Source of the DNA: Quillaja saponaria
Taxonomy: Eukaryota; Streptophyta; Magnoliopsida; Fabales; Quillajaceae
NCBI GenBank assembly: GCA_029379385.1
Contig: CM055612.1
Coordinates: 16,182,001 to 16,246,000, forward strand
Direction of reading: 5' to 3'
Length of the DNA stretch: 64,000 nucleotides
Shown: positions 35,801-47,800 of the stretch, piece by piece
Layout: the number at the start of each line of letters is the position of its first letter
Numbering within the stretch: the first letter of the stretch is position 1
Notes under the pieces: model-generated
Database searches by the model: none
Seen by the model: only the letters and a program-made list of their open reading frames with translations
Told to the model about the DNA's origin: nothing
Position numbers and translations under genes: made by a program

Positions 35801-38800
35801 TGGTTTTCTACTGTAATGATCGATTTCATCTTCAGGACTACAAAGAGACCTGTCCCATTGGAGCACTGCCTGTTTTATTCTGGAGAACTTTACAAAATAT
35901 GTGAAAGTGAGGCATTTCTGCCTCAGGGTGTGAAGGCTGCTAAAGAGGCATTCAAAAAAAAGAATTTGAATACTGTTGTTGGTTGTGGTGGTTCTGGACC
36001 ATATGTGGGGACTTACGCATCAAATGACAGTTCTCGGGTTCAGAAACATGAAACTGCTACTAGAGGCAGACAAAATAAGGTTTCTGGTTCACAACATCTA
36101 GGCAGTGTCTCTGGATCTGGTGGAGGGAAACAGTACAATGGCAATGGCCAGAGCAGTTGGGGACAAAGGAGATCAGAATCCTCCTTGTGGTTGATGCTTA
36201 TTACCAAGCTTTCAAAGAAATCATTGTTACCTGTATGGTAGATTTATCTCCTAAAAGTATATTTTATTAGTTAGGAGCATGAGAGGAATCATTATTAAGA
36301 AATTTTGGAATGAAAAGGCTTTATTAATTGACTTGGAAAGAAGGAAACAAAATCATTAAACTGATGCCATTTTCATGTAGTTGAAATGAATTATCGTTTT
36401 TGAAAACAAACTTTCCCATTTCTGTTTTGATACTTGTGAATCTATATACATGATAACCATATCCACAGGCTTCAACTTTGCATTTTGTGCAAGCCAAACT
36501 GTTGAGCTAAAACTTAAAACATTGTTTTTGTTAGATGGAGGGAAAAACGAAGAAAATTAAAAGAAAACCTCATAATCATAATCAGTTTGGTGATGCTTTG
36601 TAGTAATATTTGATGTGCTCTGAGATGGGTTGTTGTGAACCTGGCAGGATGAGATTGGCTCTCTAGTTTCCTATTTTTGCATCAATTTCTCCTGGAAAAT
36701 GTCTCTCCTTGCTTTTTCTTTGTTTTCTTTTTGGTTTTTTTCCTTCCCTTTCACCTGAAAAAGAAAGGCCAGGAGGATGAAAGTAGCCTGTGGAGGACTC
36801 TGTGTCTGACTGCATGAGACCCCACTGCTAGTTAACCTCTTCATGAGAGGGGCCTACATGAGCTTTCAGTGACTTTTCTTGCATCAACTCTTACTTTCAT
36901 TGCTTGTTTTAAATGAGTTTCAAGCTTCATGCTTTATACGAGTCTAAATATTTTAGCTTTGAATCTACATGAGAGTGCAGGTTATTATATTTTGTTTCTC
37001 AAAGAATCGCTGTGATAAATCAGCTGATAGTATGACTGGAACAGACCTCACTAGCAGTTCTGAGAAAAGTGAGATACGTCTTTTTTGCGATAAAGCATTT
37101 TCACGACTAAAGGGATCCGACAGAAATTTACCACAGGTTTGGTAGTATATGTGGAGTAATATTTTTATTTATATAAACTAGTTTCAATTATCATAAGATG
37201 TTATGATATATAGGTTGTTCGTGTACAAAACCTTCTTCGTAGAGGGATTGGTGTGCATCACGCTGGACTTCTCCCAATTGTTAAGGAAGTTGTTGAAATG
37301 CTATTTTGCCGTGGCGTCATCAAGGTTGCTTTAAAGCTTTTTCCTTTTTGTGTAAACCTCGATTCTTCTTTTGATAATGAGATTGATCATCAAAATGTTA
37401 ATGAAACCGCATTTCCTTTATTTTTTAATTGGGAGAGGTGAAAATGATAGGAAATGAAAGGGTATTCTTTCTTTTATTTGGGAACTAAGAAGAAGATGAC
37501 AGGAAGAATGGTTTTGGATAGAAAATCTTTGATTTTGGGACCGCAAGTCAATCTATTCATTAATGGGAGAAAATGGAGAGGACTTGGCTTGTTAGTTGTT
37601 AGTTGTTAAGACATTAAAAATTACAATTGTATTGTTGCTAATAATTTATCAGAGGAAGAGTGTTAGTGGTATAAATGAAAGTACTATTAGGTAATTACAT
37701 TTCTCTTTTCCTCCATTTTCACTTCTTCCACTTTCTTCTTTTCTCAAACAAGAGGAGAAAAAGTCATATATTCTCCTTCCATTTTCTCTCCCTCCACTTC
37801 CTTTCCTTCAATTTTATTTCCTCTCTTAATTGTTCTTGAACAAAGGCTTAGTATATTAGAGATGCAACAAAGTTGATGCAACACGGGGGCTTCCAGGTTC
37901 TGGAATAAGGGATGGATGGGGTAATTAATGATTAGGATAAGTGGTATCCAACCCCTTGCATATTTCTGAAGGTGAAAATCTGGCCCTAAATTTGAAGGAT
38001 ATTTTGACAGACAGTGATTGGGGACTAAATGCTTAATGTCATTACATCTTTTGCAAATACATCTAGATATATTCCATAAATGTCTCTTTGTACTGGAACA
38101 GGCTCAACTCAGTATTGATTTTTGACTGATTCTTTGACTACTTATAAATGCTTAAAACTTGGAGATCTAGAATTTCTTTAGAATTTAAACTGACATAAAT
38201 ACATACAACTGACACTGACAGTACTAATTTGACTACCTAAATATGAACTTTGAAACTATTAGAAAACTGGTAATTTTCTGGAAACTATACCAATCATGCT
38301 GGTGGAATGGAATCTGGATAGAGAGATCTTTGACATTTTGCTGGTCTATCTTTGTCATAAGTATTTTACTTGGAGTTAAACTATCAAAATTTCATCAATC
38401 TTGCTATCTCACTGTTGTTTAGGTTGTCTTATAATGTTGTGACTGATGTGTCAGTACTTGATTTTCTTTATTGTAGATATTGTTTTCAACGGAGACATTT
38501 GCAATGGGAGTTAATGCGCCTGCAAGAACAGTGAGCCTTGTTTGATGATGTTGCTAAATATTAGATAGAGTATCTATTGCTTTGATATTGAAATCTCTGC
38601 TGGGTCTATTGTTATGGCTTTTACTACAGTGTGAAGCTCTAAAAAGTTAGTAGTTATTACTGATGCTAACTCATACTGCCTTTTGAATTTAATTGTACCA
38701 TATGCGAAAACGTGTACGAAATTTCCCATAATAAAATAATTGAGAATATTATACCAGCGTCAAAGATCATCTATTTTTATAGTGCATAAGCATGTTCACA

Positions 38801-41800
38801 ATAGGGTGCAAATATTTCAAATTGGGTTCAATTTCAAAAAGGGGTACTATAGTTTGCTCCGGTGCTAAATTTTTACACTTATCTCCATCAATTTTCCGTT
38901 CATTACTTGTACATTTTTTTACACTTTTTATATTTATATTCAATGATTGACTGTCAAAACATTTTTTACACTTTTTATGTTTGACATTTTCAATGTGGGA
39001 CTAGGCTTCATGTCCTTTCACTTCTCGACTGGCATTGCATGTGTATGCAATAATGCATGCAGAGTAAAAACATCAGCCTTTTCAGGTGTCAATTTCATGT
39101 ATGAAGTAGTGTTAATAGCTGCGTACCATGGAATTATTTTTTGACTTTGAATGGGTGGTTGCCCTCTATGTCTATGCCACTAATTGATAAAACATACAAT
39201 GTGATTGGCAAGTTCTTTTGTATTAAGCTCGTCCTTTTTTGTTTTCTTGACGTCTCATGTATTTCTTTCTCTCTTCATAAAATTTCTTTTTATAACCAAA
39301 AAGAAAAAAAAAGTAATAAAACATGTTCTGTCTTTATATATTACACGAGTTTTTGTCAAGCTATGCTTTAAATCTGGCATTGTTTGCATTGTTATTGTGG
39401 TTCAATGACCTTGGATAGGAGCTTGGAGACTTTTAACCTTGACAACATTTTGTTGCTCTTTGCCTATTCTAGTATAAAGGCATTGTTTGCATTATACAAT
39501 ATGCTGCATTTGATTGCCAATATGACTTAATCTCATTTAGTATATAACCTGGATGATAATTGTTTGCAGGTGGTTTTTGATACTTTAAGAAAGTTTGATG
39601 GTAAGGAGTTTAGGCAGTTATTACCAGGAGAATATACTCAAATGGCGGGTCGTGCTGGCAGAAGAGGACTTGATACGATTGGTACAGTTGTGTTGATGTG
39701 CCGTGATGAAATCCCAGAAGAGAGTGATTTGAGGCATGTTATGGTTGGAAGTGCAACAAGGCTCGAATCCCAATTTCGTCTCACCTATATGATGATCCTG
39801 AATCTCCTTCGTGTTGAAGAATTGAAGGTACAGAAGGATAAAGCTGAGTCCTTCCCATAAAAAGCAAGCAACTAAGAAAAAAGGAAACAATGAGAATGAC
39901 AAATAACTTACAAATATGATTTAAAGAAAAATTGAAGGATAAAGGGTTGGAAATAGTTATTGCGTGAATTCTAATGAAAATTTTGTCAAGTGTCATGCAA
40001 GTCTTTTATTTGTCAATATGTGGTGACATATACTTACTGTTGTGTTTGTCTAGTATCTGGTTGGGCCAAAGTTTCACAGTGCGATATGTGATGGGGCTTG
40101 CCCTGAGGAAATTTTTTTACGGTTTGTTTTCCTTTTAGCCTATATATATAAAGTTAGTTAGTTTTAGGGTTCGATAGGTTTCTTCAGAGTTTTTCAAGTC
40201 AAACACTTGTATTTTTCTAAGAACAGAATAGTGAATTTCGATCTCTCTAGTAAGGATGTAAGCTAGATTGAGCCGAACCTCAATACATCTTGTGTTCTTT
40301 TTTTTACTTGTTTTCATTTTTTAGTTCTAGATTTCATCCTATTCTTGCTTATTTTTTTACACTTAGCATCCATAATTTCCATTAAACATGAAAGAGAAGG
40401 TTGCATATTATGCATTTTTTTCTCATTTAATGGTAGTGTCAAGCAGATCTGTAAAATATCTCTAATCTCATATCAACTTGTTAACTGTTAGTGTTTATGG
40501 GAAAATAAAAGAAAATTGGTAGCAAACTACACATCATTTTCAGGAATAGCTTTCCATTCAGGTTCATTTGAAAAACTTTTGGATCTCAAGGTTGTTTTCC
40601 GGTTCAAGGGTGTTTCCGGTACTGGGTTTATTTCTTGAAGGCATAATAATTAGATTCTACCAGTATGGTAATAGTATTCAACAAAATCAGATAAACTTTT
40701 AGCAAAAATTATAATTCTCTCTCTGTCTCCCGTTACTGAGTATGTTTTTGTGTTTCTCAATATTAGAGTTTGCTTGACAGTCAGAAATTAGATTTAAAAT
40801 TCTCTAATGAACATTTGACATCAGCTCTAGCTGTACTTTTGTTCCTGTTACTGCAAGTCTGTCTGTTAGAGGTGTTTGCTTAGCAGTAATAACCTTTGAT
40901 GAATTGATGTTATCAATGTTTGCTTGGTATTGGACTACAGGTGGAGGACATGCTTAAAAGAAGTTTTGCTGAATTCCATGCTCAGGAAAAACTCCCAGAA
41001 AAGGAAAAACTTCTGATGCTGAAGCTCGCTCAGCCTGCAAAAACTATTGAGTACGTGAATTCAGAATTTTGATTTTTTCTGCAGGACTGGCATTATTTTT
41101 TGCAAGTAGGTTTTCTGATTATTTATTAATATTTCAGTCTTCAATATTATTTTTATGTAAGAAAAGAGACATCATTAAGTGGAGAAAAAGTACGGGAGAG
41201 AAGGATAAGGAGTCCTCCCCGTTAAAGAAAATAAAGTATTAAAGTAAGAGGTTAGACATGAAGTGCATGCCAATCTCACTGCAAACCTGTCAAATAATCC
41301 CCTTAAAAGTGCAGCTTCCGGAAACCGATAAGAGGCCATCAAAACAATCTTGTCCCAAATAAGATTGAGCAGTCAGTTTGGTGCCATTAAAAATCACCAG
41401 GCTTCAGCTTTTTCTGTTAACATAATGGATCTGTGGACACTTTTATTTTTGGTAAGTAATGGTTTATTAAAAAAAGAAAGTTTTGTACACAAGATGGGTT
41501 TACATACACACCCCGCCAAAGGCCATAAAGAAACACTAATAATTACATTTCAAACTCTAAAAAATACACAAGACTTAATGGAGTGAAATGAAGGGTGAAT
41601 AGACTTCCATTGAAACAACATGGATAAAAGTGCCTTTTCAGTTTTTTAAGTGAAGCCAACTCATTCTTGAAGATACGATTGTTCCTCCTCTCTAGTTAAA
41701 TTACCCCATCAATCAACCTATCAAACAAAGAGGGGCTGCCTGCCAAGTAAGCTTACTGCTCCTTCTATCTCCTCTTTCTTTGCACACATCAGATACACCC

Positions 41801-44800
41801 AGGTAGTTTGACTATAATAATTAATGAACGTAATAGACTACCTATAACAAGATAGTGAGGTAATCTGACTAGGGCTCCAGACATTAGAATGTATAAGCAC
41901 AAATAGAGAAGTACTGTTAATGTTCATTGGAGGATAAGAGGAGCGTGTGAGTTTAGTAAAATCATAAGCATCACAAGTCAAATTGCTCAGAGTACATCTC
42001 TTGAGTAAATTAGGAAACATATTTTCCAAAACCAAAAAAGATGGGTGTCCTAAGCAACAATGCCATTGTACACACTCTTGCTAAGAAGAAGTGGTATAAC
42101 TATTTTGAAGAGTCTGACCACAGGTATCAACTTCAGACAAGATCCTTGTACCATTCCAACAAATACAAGCTCTTTACTATAGTCAATTATTTTCCCTATT
42201 CACAGTTCCTAAGAGACACAACAAAACGAATCAAAACAACGATGTACAATTTAAGTATTTCATAATAGTACTAATCAATAAAAAATTAATGGAAAACTTA
42301 AGGACATGGAGAATTGTGAGTTGATGATGGGAGGTCTACTTAAGGATATAGCACATTTGTTGGTGGGAACTTAGTGTCATGAAGAAGTAAGAAGTAGATT
42401 GTGGTTGCTAGGTCTAGTGCTGAAGCAAAATACAGAGCGATAGCTCACGGGACTTGTGAATTGTTATGGCTTAAGAAGCTGATGGAAGATCACAAATTAT
42501 CTTGGAAAAAACTTCTTATGCTATATTATGACAACACCGCTACAATCAATATAGCACACAACCCAGTCCAACATGATCGTATAAAACACATTGAAATTAA
42601 TAGACATTTATTAAAGAGAAACTAGACTCGTCTCATTTGTAAGATCAGAAAGTCAATTGGCCGATATCTTTACAAAAGGAGTTAGTAGTGTAGTTTTCCA
42701 TCCTATTGTTTACAAGATGGGCATGAGAGATATTTTTGCACCATCTTGAGGGAGAGTGTTGTCTATATGTGTTAAGGAGTAATAAGGGTGTTTGGGTAAT
42801 AACTTTTGTATAGTATATATCCTAGGATGTACATGGTTTTGAATTTGAATGTATACATTTGATTCACACATAACTCATCATTAGAGGCATATCTGTACCC
42901 GATACTGGTGCACGTCCTATATTGAAGTTTCAGTTCTTCCCAGTGTGTACTCCTTGTTCCAAGAACTTTTAAGGAGGTTAATTTAGTATTTTGTATTCTG
43001 ATTATTGCAATTAATGAGATTGCCTAAAAATCTGTCCTTTTCCAAATGACAATTATTTTGGGACGGATGGAGTAACATGATTAATCATTAGCACCAAACC
43101 TGTGCTTTTTCAGAGAGTACAATTATTTTGGGACTGAGGGAGTAAAACAATTAATCATTAACACCAGAACTTCCCCTAGTTCTTCTAAACTTCATACCAC
43201 CATCAGGATTCGTCTTAGCATCTTAATTAACACTCGATTTTGATCTTCTAGAGTAATACTTAATCATTTCTTTGTCAGGCTTCTTCGCCACAATTGGTCT
43301 TGTATTGCTGTCAAAAATATTTTAAAATAACTTCAACACTCAGACCTCTTGCCCATCAAAAGATAATCCCAAAAAAGTTGCTACAGTTTCTAATAATCTT
43401 TTCTACTTCATCTGAAGCCTGCTGATCTTTGACATCACTGTTATTGCTTGAAAAAAGGCTCTCTGCTTCACCTCTAGCATCTAGTGGGATAGAAGGAGCC
43501 CAAAGGGGTAGGCATTAAATCCTCCTCCTAAACTGAAGGTGCATGCACATCAACGTTAGAATTAGATTTCTCACTTAAGTCATCTGAAGGTCTCCATTCA
43601 AAGTGAAGATGTTGTTTGCTGGTTCTCCGCCACGCCCCCTCTCTCAAAAAAATCTGCCATTACATTCAGCAGAAAAAGTCTATCCTCTTCAAGGATCTGT
43701 GCAACACAGAAGGGTTCAAAGGGAACTTTGATAGTTAACCCAACCCCCAAAACAAATGGTCAGATCCTGAATTCAACTTCTCATCCATCCAAACTTCACA
43801 ATTTTTCACTTCTACCAACTCTTCTTGCTCTGACAGAGAAATTGGACTTGCTTGCTGCACCAAAGGTTGTAAACAGATAGAAGGGCTTGCATCTACAAAG
43901 CTATGGGAAATCTCCACTAAAGTACATTGTAACCATTCAACCAAACCCAAGCCTAGATAACCAGCCTCACGATTAAAGGATCTAGAGGGAGAAACTTTAG
44001 GCTTTGACCGGAACTGGACTCCACTATGCTCACTGGTTTAGGTTTAGGAGCCCATTTCTGCTTAGGGCCAACCTTTCTAGTCCCGGTTGTATGTGTCTGT
44101 TGCCTCACTGCCAAGTTATGACTCTTGTGCCCCGAGATTACCCTCCTTCTACCTTCTATGTCCACCACCACTTCAAGGGAAAATAAGCAGAGGAGTCTCT
44201 ATTCTTATGCTTCTCAAAAGATCAAGACACATGCATCATTGCCTCTAATCTCTCTTTTCTCCTTTTAAAGTTTGTGAGGTGACTCCCTTTTTTCACTTCA
44301 TAATTCCACGGAATACTAGTCTTGCTAGGCCTCTTTTCTCTAGATCTCAAGTGGGAGGAGTGTCTATTTTGACTAGCCCAATTACCTTGTAGATGAAGCC
44401 TCAAAGATGGAAAGTTTTCCAATTCTAAGGGAGGCTCCTTAACAACAACTTGGCGCTTACCAAACACCAACTCTTTTAGAACTAGCACAAAGGTTTCCCA
44501 TGCAACCTGCCCTTAACCTGCTGGAATGATGATAGAACCCCATCTTTAACCACTTCAAAATTCTTCCAATAACAAAAACCAATCCCTGGGGTTAACATTT
44601 GAGAAAAGCGTAAGAACTATCACTCTCATGACAATTTCTCATGAAACCTTGCAGCTGATTGAGATGTGTTACTTCTCTTCTAACCACAGAAATCAACCAT
44701 CTTGTACCCTCCTTTCCTATATAAACGTATCTCACCAACCCTTTACCCCTTCATATCTATACCGGCTCGTGGAGGCGTGTGGCCGAGATGCGCAGGTACT

Positions 44801-47800
44801 GCAATAGTGCTGAGGGAGCATCTGCTGGCTCTAGATCATCGACCGCGACAATCTGCAGATCGGAGCTTTCTGGAGGGGACCCACAAGCCACTTGCCAAGG
44901 GAAACTAATGGTGCTAAGCTGAACTTTTAGGATGGCACCACATAACTACAGGAAGCCTGCATCTTATCGTAGACACTTATAACAATCCCATGCGAGTCAG
45001 CCATATACCAACATATCTCTTACCCCCCCCCCCCCCCCCCCCCCCCCCAAAGGAAACATGCCACCATCGTAAAAAAGTAGGGGCATCGATATGAGTTTCA
45101 TTACGTGGCTTTTATCAGTATGTGGCGAACACAGACAGCTGGCATATGATAAGTAAGTCGTATGGTCATGTTCATGGAAGCATGAGAATGGATGGCATAA
45201 GGAAATTCGTGGAGAAAACTTATGCATATGGAGCTCACAAGATTAGCTTCAAATGTAGCTCTTATGTTTATATCTCTAACATTGTGTAATTATGATGGGG
45301 AATCTGGTCATTTAGTTTGTATTACTTTGTTATGTATACATTGCTGCACAATTGTCATGGCAATGACATTATCCAGTATCTTCACAATATCAGCGTAATA
45401 CTGCTTTTTATTTTTATTTTCGTCTATTAAAGTACTTGAAGCAAGGATGTTTGCATGCAGATGTATAAAGTGTGAACCCACCATTGAGGAATACTTTGAG
45501 ACTTTCTCAGAAGCTGAGACATGCAGCAACCAGATATCAGAGGCAGTCATGCAATCCCCAATTGCCCAGCAATTTCTTACTCCTGGAAGAATTGTAGTTG
45601 TGAAATCAGAATCAGTGAGTTTATACTTGCACTTTTTGTATTATCTCAATTTATGTTTAAAGAGGAGAAAAACTAATGAAGGATGCCTTACCAATCTCGC
45701 TTCATATAATAAGAAAGAAAAACAACTTGAAAAGCTTAGGTAGCCTATATGAAAAGAGAAGCCAAGGTAACAATCTTATCCCAAAGATCGTCGAGTTTTG
45801 GACTGTAGACAAATATGAGTTTTGTCTCCTTGTTGAGCCATATGTTGGGAATGTACCTGGTTCAGCGGGGTTAAAACCGTAAAATGAGATTCAAAACATG
45901 TAGATAGACTTAGTAAGGAGAAGCATTTTCAGGCGACCAGGTCAAGTGCCCTTGACCCCTGGCCCTAACCACACATCCTAAATAACCACAGATAAAGTGC
46001 ACCTCCTAAGCAGTTCAGCTTCCTTGTCCATGCCAAAACACCTAAGTTAATTATGGAAAATTCTTCCAAAGATTTTGGACACATACTGCTTGTCAAAAAT
46101 GGGAGATAGCTTGTTCCAAATGCCCCATATAACAAAACAATGAGCTAAAAAATGCTCATTCATCTCAGTACTCTGAAAGCACATAAGGTTTTTGTGACTA
46201 TTAGGCCTACGCATTTGCCACAAATTGTTAGTAGTGCTGAGTGCTGACCCTATTAAGAATCGAATGTCCAAACAATAGTCTTAACCTTAAATGGACCTTA
46301 GCCTTCAAAATAGTCTTCGCCAAGGGAAACAAGTTTTTGTACAGGAGTGAACAAGAGAAGCGTACGAGCACTTACAAGTAAAAAAATATGTTTTGAAAGC
46401 TTCCCTATTATTAAGATCTTTGAAGAAATGAAAGTCCCAGTAATAGAATAACCCTTCTCTAAATAAAATTAAGATAGGTGAATGATGGATGCTAGAGAGA
46501 TGAAGATAGGGAAATTATAAAAGAGAGACAACCATAACTAGCCCACAAATCTTCCTTGAAAAGATACCGACCATTAACAATCTTATAATTAAGCAACGGA
46601 AAGAAGAAGGGAAATACTTCTGAGATTAATTTCCAAGGGATTACATCCTAAAAATTCAGCTGAAGGTGAAACTAATTTATAACAACTTTGTGCCAAAGAG
46701 AATTAGGTTGTAAAGGAAATTGTCACCACCACTTTCCACTAAGGCAATGTTTAGACATGAAACTCAGAAGTAGGGCCACAAATGGTTCGAGTTGTTCCCG
46801 AATAGCTCGTAAACAAGCTCGGTAAAGGCTCTCTCAAGCTCGGTTCGTTTTTCAAATAAATCAAGCTCGAGCTTTATTTTATGACTCATTTAGTAAACAA
46901 GCAGAGCTTGAACTTGGCAAAGCTTGGCTTAAAAGCTCGCTAGCCTAGTTCGTTTGAAATGATTTAATATATTTATGTTATGTATAAGGTAAACGTATAA
47001 TAAATATATTTATTTGAAGAATATAACATGATAATAAGTCTGACTCGGTGGTCACACACATTGCATTCTCTACAACAGGTTTGGGGTTTGAATCTCTTTG
47101 GCTTCATTCATGTTATCTTTTCCTGATTTTATAAAATGGTCTTGTTTCGAGCCCAAGCTCTCAGAACTAACAGGCCTCACTCGAGCTTCGGCTCTTGAGC
47201 CTTTAACAAGCTCGAGCTGAGCCTAGTCACTTCCCAAAATAGATGAGTTGAGCCCGAGCAGCCCAAAGCTCGGCTCGGGCTTGAACCATATGCAGCCCTA
47301 CTCAAAAGATTAGATTGCGTTCAGACTTAGGCTTACAACATAAATTCCACCTGGCCCAACTGCCTCCATCACTGCCACCAACAGTGGACCAAAGAACTTC
47401 ACGCTTAACACGCTCCAACCTGCCCGACAAACCACAAAATTCCTTAACAATAAATGTGGAGGCCTTCTTAGCCTTTTCTAGAAACTCAAAAACATATGTC
47501 ACAGGAACTAACAATCATTGACAATTTTATGGTTGGGACCAAAACAATAGGTAGAGTTTACTTCACCCTGCAACCCAGTAGTTTGGATCAATAACCTCCC
47601 AAGTTCTTTCAATAAAGAAAGCACCAAAACCATCAGGCCTGGTGATTTATTATTCCTTCTCTTGAATAGAGCAGATCTTTTTTTATTGGAATTAATCTCA
47701 GCAATGAGCTTGTTCTTTGAGTCTTTGACTCTACTGCTTTCTTCTTACTTCTTGAAATTTAGAATATACTTGTTATTGAATAAGTGATAAGTACTTTTAA

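Larger units (their letters stand above)
41051..45460 (+). other. SKI2 intron 17 (4410 bp), transposon mosaic
   Basis: Donor GTACGT, acceptor TGCAG. Holds, in order, a minus-strand LINE tail, a minus-strand Copia integrase piece, a plus-strand Copia RNase H end with polypurine tract, a Stowaway-like repeat, minus-strand ORF1-like sequence, a GC-rich block and a poly(C) run. Despite this, the phase-2 junction between exons 17 and 18 is exact. Confidence 0.9.
45980..47600 (-). mobile_element. L1-type LINE ORF2 remnant, split by a MITE
   Basis: Right of the MITE, minus-strand 47514-47302 reads an RT-tail segment ([28 protein letters not shown]; family form RDFLWSG...[11 protein letters not shown]). 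Left of it, 46271-46047 reads the zf-RVT block ([32 protein letters not shown]). The order is correct for one minus-strand L1 interrupted at 46771-47300. Many stops; full ends not found. Confidence 0.65.

Noticed and set aside
36236..36240. Alternative exon 12 donor at 36238
   Set aside because: It would shift exon 13 out of the frame that restores VIIFCFSKN; the donor at 36233 keeps the family sequence.
35816..36241. A separate 141-codon gene
   Set aside because: It is SKI2 exon 12 with intron sequence on both sides; its helicase-linker sequence joins in frame to exons 11 and 13.
39141..39408. Small overlapping open frames in intron 15
   Set aside because: Low-complexity, Phe/Ser/Lys-rich translations of T/A-rich intron with no homologous feel and no conserved start.
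47315..47521. Plus-strand 68-codon frame
   Set aside because: Shadow of the minus-strand LINE RT segment on the same bases.
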